DNA of 32,585 nucleotides from Campylobacteraceae bacterium (GCA_027100635.1 JAMOOQ010000040.1:1-32585), one strand, 5' to 3'. Counted from the first letter of the stretch, positions 8,202 through 16,379 are shown. The notes: generated by a model from the sequence alone, not told the origin. Numbers and translations are program-made.

Positions 8202-8607
8202 GTGTGCCAAGCAAAGCTAAGGCAATCAAGCTGGTGGACAATCCAGCTTAGGTAAAGATTAACTATTAGCCTGAAACCGAACTACACAGATTAGGAGGTA
8301 ATGTAGTAATAAGGGGGCAGATTATCAGCTACAATGCGAAAATGTGAAGGTGTTAAGCCCAATGCCAATGAAATAAGAATTATTATATTATGCTTTTGGA
8401 CACGGTGCTTTAGCTCCGTATATTAGAGAGAGAGGCTAAAGCCATCTCGTCCAAAAAAAGTTTAATTCATTGACATTGGTGTTGAGCCCCGTAATTACCT
8501 TTATCACACTTGACCAAAGTCTTCATTTACTGGAAGTCGGAATTGATATAAGCATTATGGAGTGAGTTTATATTAAAAGTGTCGGGGTCTAAGTCCGTAG
8601 CGGGTAG
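8202..8607 (+). mobile_element. Group II intron remnant: 5' domain I region, no reverse transcriptase
   Basis: The stretch begins with the group II 5' consensus form GTGTGCC and is rich in domain I-like hairpins. One example is AAGCTGG..CCAGCTT at 8230-8250. Another long stem pairs 8358-8372 with 8466-8480. Phrases such as GAAGGTGTTAAGCCC and GGGGTCTAAGTCCGTAGCGGG resemble bacterial group II intron RNA. No domain V hairpin and no maturase reading frame follow, so the intron is truncated near 8605. Its large stem carries the 59-base palindromic element at 8396-8454 in its loop. The identification rests on pattern memory and needs a covariance-model scan. Confidence 0.55.
8396..8454 (+). repeat. 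Two-hairpin palindromic element, copy B, inside the intron stem loop
   Basis: TTGGA and TCCAA bound the copy. Hairpin 1 (8402-8419) has ACGG..CCGT arms where copy A has CTGG..CCAG. Hairpin 2 (8430-8448) has GAGA..TCTC arms where copy A has GTGA..TCAC. The arms change on both sides while staying paired. The spacer between the hairpins is five bases longer than in copy A (10 against 5). The surrounding intron stem remains able to pair, so the insertion is placed where it disturbs the fold least. Confidence 0.75.
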
Positions 8608-9058
8608 TTGAATCAATTGTTTTGGAACTTGGCAAATCTATCCTCATTTATGGTCAATTTTATTCATGGATTACGACAAAATTCTGCGATGAAAGAGATG
8701 AGTATTCTTAATTTGAAAGCTTACTATCATGGGCTTAAATATGTCAAAGAGGTATTTAAATTACTTCCCAATTCGGCTAGTGATTATTTAATTGAGAAGG
8801 TTTCTGCTATGATTGCTAATCTTGGAGCTATTTATCCTACTGTGAAATGGTTGCTTAGGGGTATTTTTTGCCTAAGGCATTGTATTATAAAGATGCATAT
8901 TTAAGAAATTATTAGATACTACGGAAAAGCATCTAAAATATTTTAATATGGTTATGACATTTGAAGATAAATTTCTACCTGTACTAGTTCATGACAAAGT
9001 AGAAAAAGCATATAATAGTGCAAATAAGATGAGTAAAATAATTTTAGGGTATCTATAA
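8608..9058 (+). pseudogene. Unrecognised gene remnant with two apparent -1 frameshifts
   Basis: An open frame (8608-8904) reads into a stop, but coding-like sequence continues in other frames to TAA at 9056-9058. Restoring one T in the T run at 8864-8869 and one T near 8909-8913 joins the segments FIHGLRQNSAMKEMSILNLK, YYKDAYLRNYLDTTEKHL and FEDKFLPVLVHDKVEKAYN into about 150 residues. An in-frame TAG at 8605 means no natural start is visible and the 5' end abuts the intron remnant. The stop falls inside repeat copy R2. I recognise no family; it is soluble, helical and Lys/Leu-rich. Two homopolymer errors in the assembly are the alternative. Confidence 0.4.
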
Positions 9059-9197
9059 GAGGTACCTCCTTACATATAAGATTGTGAAAGAACTTCGTTT
9101 TTAGAATTTTAAAGCCCTAAAAATAGGGGTTCATTTTTCAAATTTGGTAGTTCTTTTGCAGTCTTATATATGGGACAATCCTTTATTATGGTTACCT
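9046..9197. repeat. Long imperfect palindrome, family R, copy 2 (expanded)
   Basis: The ends match the other copies: AGGGTATCTATAAGAGGTACC on the left, ACAATCCTTTATTATGGTTACCT on the right in two parts. The middle is larger than in the 68-70 base copies. An additional stem pairs 9077-9094 with 9149-9166 (16 of 18 positions), and CCCTAAAAATAGGG makes an apical hairpin. The whole 152 bases can fold into one long hairpin. It lies between the decayed gene and the end of the cytochrome gene. No gene is seen in 9198-9235. Confidence 0.7.
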
Positions 9198-9235
9198 AAA
9201 TGCTAATAAATTAAAGATTTCTAATATAATATATT

Positions 9236-9640
9236 CTAACTCTTGTTTAGATCATGAGATTTATAATGTGAGTTAAACCAATCGGGTATTTCAAATTCTG
9301 TTTCTATTAAAACTCGTGAAAAATTATGAATCTCTGTGGCATTTAAATCTAATTTAGGCATTAGACCAAACAGTTTAAAGGCCGGTTTTAAAAGTATTTT
9401 ATCTTCGGTTGGGTTGCTTAAAAATATTTTCATATTCTCCATAGCAAAACTCATATTATAATCATATAATCTAAGATAAACTTGATTAACTGCCACCAGA
9501 GGTGGTGCTTTTTTATTCTTTTTGTAAGTATCATGACATATCATACACTTTTTTTCAAATGAGTATAATACTGCTTCATCAATATGTGCTTTTAAACTTA
9601 CTATAAATAATAGGCTAACTAAAAGATTTTTTATTTTAAT
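9236..9640 (-). CDS. Small periplasmic monohaem cytochrome c, apparent AUU start
   Basis: The first ATG in this frame (9544) is the Met inside the haem motif CMICH, so it cannot be the true start. The frame is open upstream to a stop inside hisH and has no ATG, GTG or TTG. Reading from ATT at 9640 gives 134 residues with a credible signal peptide (MKIKNLLVSLLFIVSLKAHI), haem ligands C32, C35 and H36, and a likely axial Met in GLMPKLDLNATEI. It would act in periplasmic electron transfer. It overlaps the end of hisH by 10 bases, so translational coupling is likely. The family is clear; the start codon is inference. A lost ATG or a sequence error are alternatives. Confidence 0.65.
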   Translation of the reverse strand: MKIKNLLVSLLFIVSLKAHIDEAVLYSFEKKCMICHDTYKKNKKAPPLVAVNQVYLRLYDYNMSFAMENMKIFLSNPTEDKILLKPAFKLFGLMPKLDLNATEIHNFSRVLIETEFEIPDWFNSHYKSHDLNKS

Positions 9641-10245
9641 TTTATAAAATTCTCTAATATTTTAATACCATTATTATGCGATTTTTCGGGATGTGGTTGA
9701 ATTGCATATATATTATCTGTTTGGACAGCTGATACAAACTCATATCCATAATAACTTTTACCTATCACATATCTATCATCACAAACAGTATGATATGAGT
9801 GAACAAAATACAGATAAACCTCTTTGCTTATATTCTTAAAAAGGGGAGTTTCATTTTGAACAAATAGTTCATTCCATCCCATATGTGGGACTTTTAGTTT
9901 ATGGTCAAATTTTGATTTATCAAATTTTACAATATCTCCCTCTATCAATCCTAAACCATTAGTTGAGCCAAATTCAGTACTTTTATCAAATAAAAGTTGC
10001 ATTCCCAAACAGATTCCGAGCAATGGATTTCCCATTTTTGCGTACTCTTTTATAGCCTCATCCATACCATTTTTTTCAAGATGATTCATTGCATCCCCAA
10101 AAGCTCCAACACCAGGGAGAAGCAATCTATCATAATTTTTTAGATTATCAGGATTAGATTCTATTTTACTTTTAACTCCAAGTTTATCAAAAGCATTAGA
10201 AACTGATGCTAAATTTCCCATATTGTAATCAACAATACCTATCAT
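9631..10245 (-). CDS. hisH: Imidazole glycerol phosphate synthase, glutaminase subunit
   Basis: HisH hydrolyses glutamine and passes ammonia to HisF to make imidazole glycerol phosphate and AICAR in histidine synthesis. At 204 residues it has normal length. The class I glutamine amidotransferase triad is complete: Cys79 in GICLGMQ, and His185 and Glu187 in QPHPEKS. The N-terminal DYNMGNLASV and LPGVGAFGDAM are diagnostic. It begins nine bases after tatC and overlaps the cytochrome gene that follows. hisF is not in the window. Confidence 0.95.
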   Translation of the reverse strand: MIGIVDYNMGNLASVSNAFDKLGVKSKIESNPDNLKNYDRLLLPGVGAFGDAMNHLEKNGMDEAIKEYAKMGNPLLGICLGMQLLFDKSTEFGSTNGLGLIEGDIVKFDKSKFDHKLKVPHMGWNELFVQNETPLFKNISKEVYLYFVHSYHTVCDDRYVIGKSYYGYEFVSAVQTDNIYAIQPHPEKSHNNGIKILENFIKLK

Positions 10246-10254
10246 ATCTTTATC

Positions 10255-10983
10255 CTATTCTTCATCATTATCTTTTTTAGCTGGATTTACAATTCCTGTA
10301 ATTATAATTGAGATACCATATAATATTATCATTGGTCCTGCCATTAAAAGCTGAGTAAGAACATCAGGAGGTGTTAATAATGAAGCTAATATAAATATAA
10401 TAATCACAGCATATTTAAAAAAGTTTTTTAATGTTTCATCTGTCAATAATCCTAATGCTGCGAAAAAGAATGTGATAACTGGAAGTTCAAAACTAATTCC
10501 AAATCCAACCATTATTTTAGTGAAAAATCCTATATACTCACCAATTCTAGGAGTTACCGTTACAATTGTGTTACCAAAGTTTACAAGAAATTCAAATCCA
10601 AATGGAACAACTACATAATAAGCAAAAGATGCACCAAGCAGAAACATTATCGTCGCTGATGATACAAAAGGTATAACCATCTTTTTCTCATTTTCATATA
10701 ATCCTGGAGCCACAAATAACCAAAACTGCCAAAATATAATTGGTAAAGATATTACAATGCCAGAGAAAAATGCTACCTTAATGGCAGTGAAAAATGCTTC
10801 ACTAACACCTGTTGCAATCATTTGAGTACCTTCACTAAGTACATCTTTTAACGGTTTCATCATCCATTCTAAAATTGGTTCATAAAATATAAAAGATATA
10901 GCAAAAAAGATAAAGATACATAAAACAGAATAACCTAATCTTTTTCTAAGTTCTGCTAAATGAGGTTTTAATTCACTAAACAT
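10255..10983 (-). CDS. tatC: Sec-independent protein translocase TatC
   Basis: TatC is the inner-membrane receptor for twin-arginine signal peptides. The 242 residues show six hydrophobic segments. The N-terminal signature HLAELRKRL is at 8-16, followed by FVAPGLYENEK (about 89-99). SFELPVITFFFAALGLLT, the conserved fourth to fifth segment region, and LTPPDVLTQLLMA near the end confirm the family. The start codon overlaps the end of tatB by eight bases. The two products form the receptor complex. The short charged tail (KKDNDEE) is cytoplasmic. Confidence 0.96.
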   Translation of the reverse strand: MFSELKPHLAELRKRLGYSVLCIFIFFAISFIFYEPILEWMMKPLKDVLSEGTQMIATGVSEAFFTAIKVAFFSGIVISLPIIFWQFWLFVAPGLYENEKKMVIPFVSSATIMFLLGASFAYYVVVPFGFEFLVNFGNTIVTVTPRIGEYIGFFTKIMVGFGISFELPVITFFFAALGLLTDETLKNFFKYAVIIIFILASLLTPPDVLTQLLMAGPMIILYGISIIITGIVNPAKKDNDEE

Positions 10984-11380
10984 TTATTATCTCCTCTTTT
11001 TTTGAACTCTCTTTAGAAATATCTATAGTTGGTTTTTTTTCAAAAGATATATTTTCTCTTTTTGGTTCTATCTGAGAGGCAACTTTTTTCTTTTCTGATT
11101 TACTCTCTGCTTCAAGCATATCATCTAATCCTATATTTTTAAATCCATTTAAACCATTAGCAGCATCTTCTAAAGTTTGCTTGTAGCTTAATGCCTCATC
11201 TTTGAGATCAGATATTCGTATCTCATCATCAAGAGCAGTTTTAGCATCACCCACACCTTTTTTGACACCTTTAATAAATTTTGCTATCTCTACCATAGCA
11301 GTTGGCAATTTATCTGGACCTAAAAATAGTATACCTATTATTAATACTATTAAAATCTCCATAAAACCCATTCCAAACAT
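10976..11380 (-). CDS. tatB: Sec-independent protein translocase TatB
   Basis: The 134-residue single-span protein has an N-terminal helix (MGFMEILIVLIIGILFLG) followed by GPDKLP and a long amphipathic helix (TAMVEIAKFIKGVKKGVGDA). It ends in a charged, Lys/Glu-rich tail. A Glu in the membrane segment (residue 8) and the length above 100 favour TatB over TatA, which is usually 60-90 residues. It overlaps tatC by eight bases and lies 16 bases after fabH. No tatA is in the window, so the pore-forming subunit is encoded elsewhere. Confidence 0.9.
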   Translation of the reverse strand: MFGMGFMEILIVLIIGILFLGPDKLPTAMVEIAKFIKGVKKGVGDAKTALDDEIRISDLKDEALSYKQTLEDAANGLNGFKNIGLDDMLEAESKSEKKKVASQIEPKRENISFEKKPTIDISKESSKKEEIINV

Positions 11381-11396
11381 TTTTAGCCTTTTTTAT

Positions 11397-12401
11397 TTAT
11401 TTTTTTCCTGCAAATATCACTAATGCACTAGCCCAAGTAAGACCACCACCAAATGTATCTAAGAGCATTAACTCTCCATATTTTAATCTTCCTGACTCAT
11501 AAATATCATTAATTGCCATAGGAATAGATGCAGCTGATGTGTTACCGTATTTATGAACTGTTACAACTACCTGCTCCTCATTAAATTTTAAAGCATCTCC
11601 AACAGCTTTTATAATTCTATAGTTTGCTTGATGAGGAATAAAGTGTAAAATATCTTTAGAAGCTATATTATTTTTTTCTAATATATGTTTTACATCTTTT
11701 GTAAGAGTTTTTACTGCTAATTTAAATGTCTCATTTCCTTTCATCTTTACAAAATTAAGACCTTTATCAATCACTTTTTGACTAACAGGATTAACACTTC
11801 CAGGGGCTGGTGTAACTAAAAAATCGGAATAACTACCATCAGCACTAGCATGAATATCAATCATAGCTTTAGTTTTATCTTCGGTTGCACTTATGATTGC
11901 AGCGCCTGCTCCGTCACCAAATAATATACAAGTTCCTCGGTCTGTATAATCTACAATAGATGAGAATTTTTCACTCCCAATAATTAAGATATTTTTTTTC
12001 ATACCAGACTCGATAAACGCCTTTGCAATAGATAAAAGATAGACAAATCCACTACAAGCTGCTGATATATCAAAAGCTTGAACATTTTTTATCCCAAGTT
12101 TATCAGATATAATACAAGCAGTTGAGGGCATATTAAAGTAATCTGGTGTAACTGTTGCACAAAGAACTAAATCTATATCATCTATTGATAATCCAGATCT
12201 TTCTATAGCTAATTTACCAGCTTCATAACCCATATCACTAGTATATTCGTCAGATTCTGCTATATGTCTTGTCTCTATACCTGTTCTCTTTTTAATCCAC
12301 TCATCCGTTGTATCAACCATCTTTTCAAGCATCTGATTGGTTAAAACTTTTTTAGGAACATAAGCACCAATAGATATAAATGAAGCATAAGTTTTTGACA
12401 T
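11397..12401 (-). CDS. fabH: 3-oxoacyl-[acyl-carrier-protein] synthase III
   Basis: FabH condenses acetyl-CoA with malonyl-ACP to start fatty acid synthesis. The 334 residues fit the family, and the catalytic triad is intact: Cys116 in DISAACSGF, His257 in IPHQAN and Asn287 in KYGNTSAA. Other KAS III marks are RTGIETRHIA (39-48), FGDGAGAAI and FGGGLTWAS. AAGGA precedes the ATG. It is the first gene of a leftward run fabH-tatB-tatC-hisH-cytochrome c. A divergent promoter region separates it from the propeller gene at 12529. Confidence 0.96.
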   Translation of the reverse strand: MSKTYASFISIGAYVPKKVLTNQMLEKMVDTTDEWIKKRTGIETRHIAESDEYTSDMGYEAGKLAIERSGLSIDDIDLVLCATVTPDYFNMPSTACIISDKLGIKNVQAFDISAACSGFVYLLSIAKAFIESGMKKNILIIGSEKFSSIVDYTDRGTCILFGDGAGAAIISATEDKTKAMIDIHASADGSYSDFLVTPAPGSVNPVSQKVIDKGLNFVKMKGNETFKLAVKTLTKDVKHILEKNNIASKDILHFIPHQANYRIIKAVGDALKFNEEQVVVTVHKYGNTSAASIPMAINDIYESGRLKYGELMLLDTFGGGLTWASALVIFAGKK

Positions 12402-12494
12402 GGTTTTCCTTAAATTGAAAATATAATATAGTATATTACCATAATAAGTTATAAGAAACTGATAGATACTAGTTCAATTTTTTATAATTAATGA

Positions 12495-12500
12495 TATAAT
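12495..12500 (+). promoter_or_regulatory. -10 box for the propeller-protein gene
   Basis: TATAAT preceded by ATGA lies 28 bases before the ATG, with TAAGGG as ribosome site at 12518-12523. No strong -35 box is visible. The region 12402-12528 is a divergent intergenic space and should also hold the fabH promoter, which I could not place confidently. Confidence 0.5.
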
Positions 12501-12528
12501 ATAAGAATCTATACTAATAAGGGTTAAA

Positions 12529-13272
12529 ATGAAAAGAATTACGACACTGTTGTTATCAATATCGGCTTTTGTAACGGCTAATCATACTATAGCAAAAGTT
12601 CCAGAGGCATCAGGAATATGTTATAGCCAAAAGAGTAATACACTATTTATAGCAAATGATGAGGGTAGTATTTTTGAATTAGATACTAATGGTAAAATAT
12701 TAAGAGAAAAAAAGATTGGGAAATATGACTTAGAAGGTGTAGCTTGTGATGACAAGAATAGCGATTTAATATTTGCTATTGAGGTGGATGAGTCAATTTT
12801 GGTTGTTAATATGAAAAATTTAAAAGTAAAAAAAGAGATAGAGATAAAACGAAAATATAACGATAAAATGGTTATTAAGAAAGATAAAGAGCATGGAATT
12901 GAAGCAATTACAATTGTTGATGGTGATATTTATATATCAAACCAGTCTTATAAAAAATATCCAGATGAAGATGCATCTATTGTTTTTAAAGTTGGTAAAT
13001 TAAATAAAAAGAAGACTAAAATCAAAAGTATTATTGCACATGATTTTGTGGATATAGCAGGACTTAGTTATCATAAAGATTTCTTATATATGCTTAGTGA
13101 TAAAAAAAATCTATTAATTAAGTATGATATAAAAAAAGATAAAGCTGTTAAGAAAGTTAAACTTGATAAATTTGCTGGAGAGGGTGTAACATTTGATAAT
13201 AGTGGAAACATATATTTTGCAGATGATGAGGGAAGTGTATTAAAATATAAGATTAGTGAGTTAGGGTTATAG
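12529..13272 (+). CDS. SdiA-regulated-type beta-propeller protein, exported
   Basis: The 247-residue protein has a signal peptide (MKRITTLLLSISAFVTANHTIA). Repeated propeller-like blades follow: EASGICYSQKSNTLFIANDE, YDLEGVACDDKNSDLIFAIE, IEAITIVDGDIYISNQS, VDIAGLSYHKDFLYMLSD and GEGVTFDNSGNIYFADDEG. The repeated glycine-then-hydrophobic strand with an acidic turn is the pattern of the SdiA-regulated (YjiK-like) family. Its role is not established. The last 20 bases overlap the end of the convergent yaaA gene. It is basic and Lys-rich. Confidence 0.7.
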   Translation: MKRITTLLLSISAFVTANHTIAKVPEASGICYSQKSNTLFIANDEGSIFELDTNGKILREKKIGKYDLEGVACDDKNSDLIFAIEVDESILVVNMKNLKVKKEIEIKRKYNDKMVIKKDKEHGIEAITIVDGDIYISNQSYKKYPDEDASIVFKVGKLNKKKTKIKSIIAHDFVDIAGLSYHKDFLYMLSDKKNLLIKYDIKKDKAVKKVKLDKFAGEGVTFDNSGNIYFADDEGSVLKYKISELGL

Positions 13273-14017
13273 TTGATAACTTTTTTACTACATAAATATC
13301 ATAAATAATTTCTGTTTTATTCTTAATAGTTTTTATATCTTTCATATATAGTCCATCTATTGATAGTTTTATAAAATCATTAAGAGTAGATATATTTGCC
13401 TCTGCAATGGCTTTAAGAACCAATCCTCTATATGCTTTTGCCCAGTGGCTTACCACTTTATTATCTTTTAAGAACTTTAAAGTTGTGTAACTCTTACAAG
13501 GTTTATAAAATTTATCATAATAGTTTGCACTTAAATTTAATATATCCTCATCTTTTAAATAATCATCTAAAACCTCTTTTAAATTCTCTTTATAAAATTT
13601 ATCTACTTTTATATCATCAACTAATTCTTCCTGTTTAAGTTTATAGTTTGGAATCATATCATCTGCTCTAAGAATTCCAAAAAGATTTGAAAATATTAAT
13701 ACATTATTATCAATATATTTTTTAGCATCACTATTTAAATTTGGATAATCTAAATAATCAAAAGCAACTCCACTATATCTTTCTATCGCTTTTTTACCCT
13801 TTTGAGTCTGAATTTCATCTTTATAAAAATTAATATCTACCTCTTTTTTTAAACCAAACATTTTTGATAATATATCTTTATCTCCATTTTTAATAATATT
13901 TATATATCTATAATAAATACTTTCTCTATCTAATGGAGGAAAAATAAGCGATGATAATTTAAATTTATTATCTCCATTGGGAGTTTTTGTTTCACTTGGG
14001 GCTAATAGTATCTTCAT
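13253..14017 (-). CDS. yaaA: Peroxide stress protein YaaA (DUF328/UPF0246)
   Basis: At 254 residues it has the family's usual length. Diagnostic stretches are MKILLAPSETK at the start, RYSGVAFDYLDY (80-91), FSNLFGILRADDMIPNYKL (109-127), LNLSANYYDKF and SHWAKAYRGL. In E. coli YaaA limits free iron and damage during peroxide stress and has DNA-binding activity in related proteins. AAGGA precedes the ATG. It starts eight bases after tilS stops, as the last gene of the leftward rimO-tilS-yaaA run. Its stop overlaps the end of the convergent propeller gene by 20 bases. Confidence 0.9.
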   Translation of the reverse strand: MKILLAPSETKTPNGDNKFKLSSLIFPPLDRESIYYRYINIIKNGDKDILSKMFGLKKEVDINFYKDEIQTQKGKKAIERYSGVAFDYLDYPNLNSDAKKYIDNNVLIFSNLFGILRADDMIPNYKLKQEELVDDIKVDKFYKENLKEVLDDYLKDEDILNLSANYYDKFYKPCKSYTTLKFLKDNKVVSHWAKAYRGLVLKAIAEANISTLNDFIKLSIDGLYMKDIKTIKNKTEIIYDIYVVKKLSTITLTH

Positions 14018-14025
14018 AGTTTTCC

Positions 14026-15009
14026 TTAGTTTATCTGTTGGGGTAAAATAGAATTTTCAAAACAGTATGGACGAATTTTTGTGGGAACTTTAAATCTTCT
14101 ACAAATCTCTTTATACTCTTTTGGCATAGTAGTTTTAATAAATGGAGATATATAAACTTTATTATCTTCTATCTCCACAACCCATAATCCACCAATTACC
14201 ATAGAGTTAGATTTACTTATCTCACGCCGTTGAGCATTACTTAATAAATATCCAAGCTTTTTAAGAGTTATATCTATAGCTTTAATTTTATAATTTATAT
14301 CTTTTAGTTTTAATATAACTAGCTTACCAAATTTATAAATCTCTTGAAAATTTTGAGTAAGTTGTTTTTTATCTTCTCTTAAATAATCAAAGCTTCTTTT
14401 AACACCATTGGAATATAGTTCTAAAAACTGATTTGAAAATTGTTCTCTAAATAAGTTTCGCTCATATTTAGTATTAAAATTACTATTATCTATAAAATAC
14501 TTATGATTATTTTTATTTAAAAACTTTAATAGTTCATCTTTTGTATGATGTAAAATTGGGCGAATCAGTTGATAGTTATCTTTTTGATTAATTGGCTCTA
14601 ATCCTATAAGCTCAACTGCACCAGCTCCTTTTGATAATCGCATTAATAACCACTCTAATTGGTCATTGAGTTGATGAGCTGTAATTAAAGTATTATATTT
14701 ATCTTTATTAATTATCTCTTCAAAAAAGTTATATCTTATATCTCTAGCAGTTTTTTCAAAATTATTTTTTATTGGAGGGGCTTTTAGGCTATAGCATTTT
14801 AGATTATATTTTTTGGCTAACTCTTTTGCATAAATCTCTTCATCTTTGCTATTATCTCTAGTTTGATAATTAACAATTGCTATATCAAATTTTATATTAT
14901 TTTCTAATAGAATAAAAAAAAGAGCAGAAGAATCAACTCCTGCCGAAAATGCTAAAAGGTTTTTACTTTTAAGAAGTGGCGTTAATGTTTGTGAATTTAA
15001 ATACAACAT
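14026..15009 (-). CDS. tilS: tRNA(Ile)-lysidine synthetase
   Basis: TilS attaches lysine to C34 of tRNA-Ile(CAU), changing its decoding from Met to Ile. It is essential in most bacteria. The PP-loop ATP motif is SAGVDSS (22-28), where most homologues read SGGVDSS. The following NYQTRDNSKDEE, ITAHQLNDQLEWLLMRLSKG and FIDNSN/RNLFREQ segments match the N-type domain. The 327 residues are slightly short, and the C-terminal domain is compact, as in Campylobacterota. The ATG follows the rimO stop codon with no gap. Confidence 0.9.
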   Translation of the reverse strand: MLYLNSQTLTPLLKSKNLLAFSAGVDSSALFFILLENNIKFDIAIVNYQTRDNSKDEEIYAKELAKKYNLKCYSLKAPPIKNNFEKTARDIRYNFFEEIINKDKYNTLITAHQLNDQLEWLLMRLSKGAGAVELIGLEPINQKDNYQLIRPILHHTKDELLKFLNKNNHKYFIDNSNFNTKYERNLFREQFSNQFLELYSNGVKRSFDYLREDKKQLTQNFQEIYKFGKLVILKLKDINYKIKAIDITLKKLGYLLSNAQRREISKSNSMVIGGLWVVEIEDNKVYISPFIKTTMPKEYKEICRRFKVPTKIRPYCFENSILPQQIN

Positions 15010-16317
15010 CTACTTAATCAAAGTTGCTAATAATCTATCTCCAGCCAACTCTGTAATCTCTGCATTATAAGTTCTTCCATAAATAATATCCATATCAGAA
15101 GTATCATTTATCAAAATATCACCATCAATCTCAACAGCCCATAAAAGTGGTCTTGCCGAAAGGATATAATCATGCTCATCACTTTTACCGTCAATCACAA
15201 CTTCAATAGTTTTTCCTATCATATTCTCTAATGATTTAATTGTAGATTTTTCTGCAATTTTACCTAATATATCAGCTCTTTGTGCAATTATATCTTGATC
15301 AATTTGTTCTAAATCAAAAGCTTGTGTTGTTTCTTCGTTGGAGTATTCAAATACATTAAATCTATCAAAATTAAATTCATTCATAAAATCACAAACTTCT
15401 TTAAATTCATCTTCACTTTCATAAGGATGACCTGCAATAATAGAGGTTCTTATAAAACTATTTGGTTTACTTTGCATCCTTTGAAGTAGTTTAATTGTTT
15501 TATCTTTCCCAAATCCTCTTTTCATTCTTAGAAGCATTGAGTTAGAGATATGTTGAATTGGCATATCATAATATGTTTGAAAAATCTTTGAATCAGATAT
15601 TTTATCAATTAGATTAAATGAAGTTGTAGATGGGTATAGATATAAAATTCTTGCACTTTTAATTCCATCAATTTTCTCTATTATCTCAATTAAATCAATT
15701 AAACCATCATTAAGGTCTATATCTCGTCCATACGAACTACTATCTTGAGAGATAAATGAAAAGTCATAATAGCCTTTATTTATAAGAGATATAACCTCTT
15801 TTTTCATAGACTCTAATGTTCTTGAATGTAGTTTACCTTTAAAACTAGGGATTGCACAAAAACTACAAGCTTGATTACAACCTTCTGATATTTTAATATA
15901 AGCATGATAGGATGAACCTGTGATTACTCTATTAGAATTTTCATTTGCTAAATAAACCTCAGGGGTAAAACTACTCTGTTTTGAGGCAATTAGCTTATCA
16001 ATTTTCTCATAATCACCAACACCTGTAAAAATATCAATCTCTGGCATCTGCTCTTGAAGTTCTTTTTTGTATCGTTCAGTCAAACATCCACTCATCACCA
16101 AAATAGAATTATCTTTTCTTATCTCATGAAGAGATAAAACGGTGTTAATACTCTCTTGTTTTGCAGCTTCTATAAATCCACAAGTATTAACTATAATAAC
16201 ATCTGCAATCTCTGCCTCATCAGTTATCTCATAACTTTGTAATCTACCTAACATAACTTCACTATCCACTAGGTTTTTATTACAACCTAAACTTACTAAA
16301 TGTAATTTTTTACTCAA
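15010..16317 (-). CDS. rimO: Ribosomal protein S12 methylthiotransferase RimO
   Basis: This radical-SAM enzyme adds a methylthio group to Asp89 of ribosomal protein S12. The 435 residues contain the N-terminal methylthiotransferase domain with cluster cysteines C12, C46 and C78 (SLGCNKNLVDSE is diagnostic for RimO over MiaB). The radical-SAM site is C147-x3-C151-x2-C154 (GCNQACSFC). A C-terminal TRAM domain starts near 370 (IEVVIDGKSDEHDY). The start codon is TTG at 16317 with an AAGAGA ribosome site. It leads the rimO-tilS-yaaA run, and its two [4Fe-4S] clusters link it to NifSU function. Confidence 0.95.
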   Translation of the reverse strand: MSKKLHLVSLGCNKNLVDSEVMLGRLQSYEITDEAEIADVIIVNTCGFIEAAKQESINTVLSLHEIRKDNSILVMSGCLTERYKKELQEQMPEIDIFTGVGDYEKIDKLIASKQSSFTPEVYLANENSNRVITGSSYHAYIKISEGCNQACSFCAIPSFKGKLHSRTLESMKKEVISLINKGYYDFSFISQDSSSYGRDIDLNDGLIDLIEIIEKIDGIKSARILYLYPSTTSFNLIDKISDSKIFQTYYDMPIQHISNSMLLRMKRGFGKDKTIKLLQRMQSKPNSFIRTSIIAGHPYESEDEFKEVCDFMNEFNFDRFNVFEYSNEETTQAFDLEQIDQDIIAQRADILGKIAEKSTIKSLENMIGKTIEVVIDGKSDEHDYILSARPLLWAVEIDGDILINDTSDMDIIYGRTYNAEITELAGDRLLATLIK

Positions 16318-16347
16318 TTTATCTCTTTATTTTATTATTATTTCAAA

Positions 16348-16379
16348 ATTATAATCAAAAGTGGGTTAGGAAACCCACT
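16348..16379 (-). promoter_or_regulatory. rimO -10 box next to a small perfect hairpin
   Basis: On the minus strand TATAAT (16353-16348) lies about 30 bases before the TTG start. Immediately upstream an 8-bp hairpin (16360-16379, AGTGGGTT..AACCCACT, loop of four) is followed by TTTT. The hairpin could be a second terminator protecting the rimO promoter from porin read-through, or an operator. The rest of the 309-base gap 16318-16626 has AT-rich DNA and the porin terminator, and no gene. Confidence 0.45.

Noticed and set aside
9236-9544. Cytochrome gene starting at the ATG at 9544
   Set aside because: That Met lies within CMICH, so the product would lack the first haem cysteine and the signal peptide.
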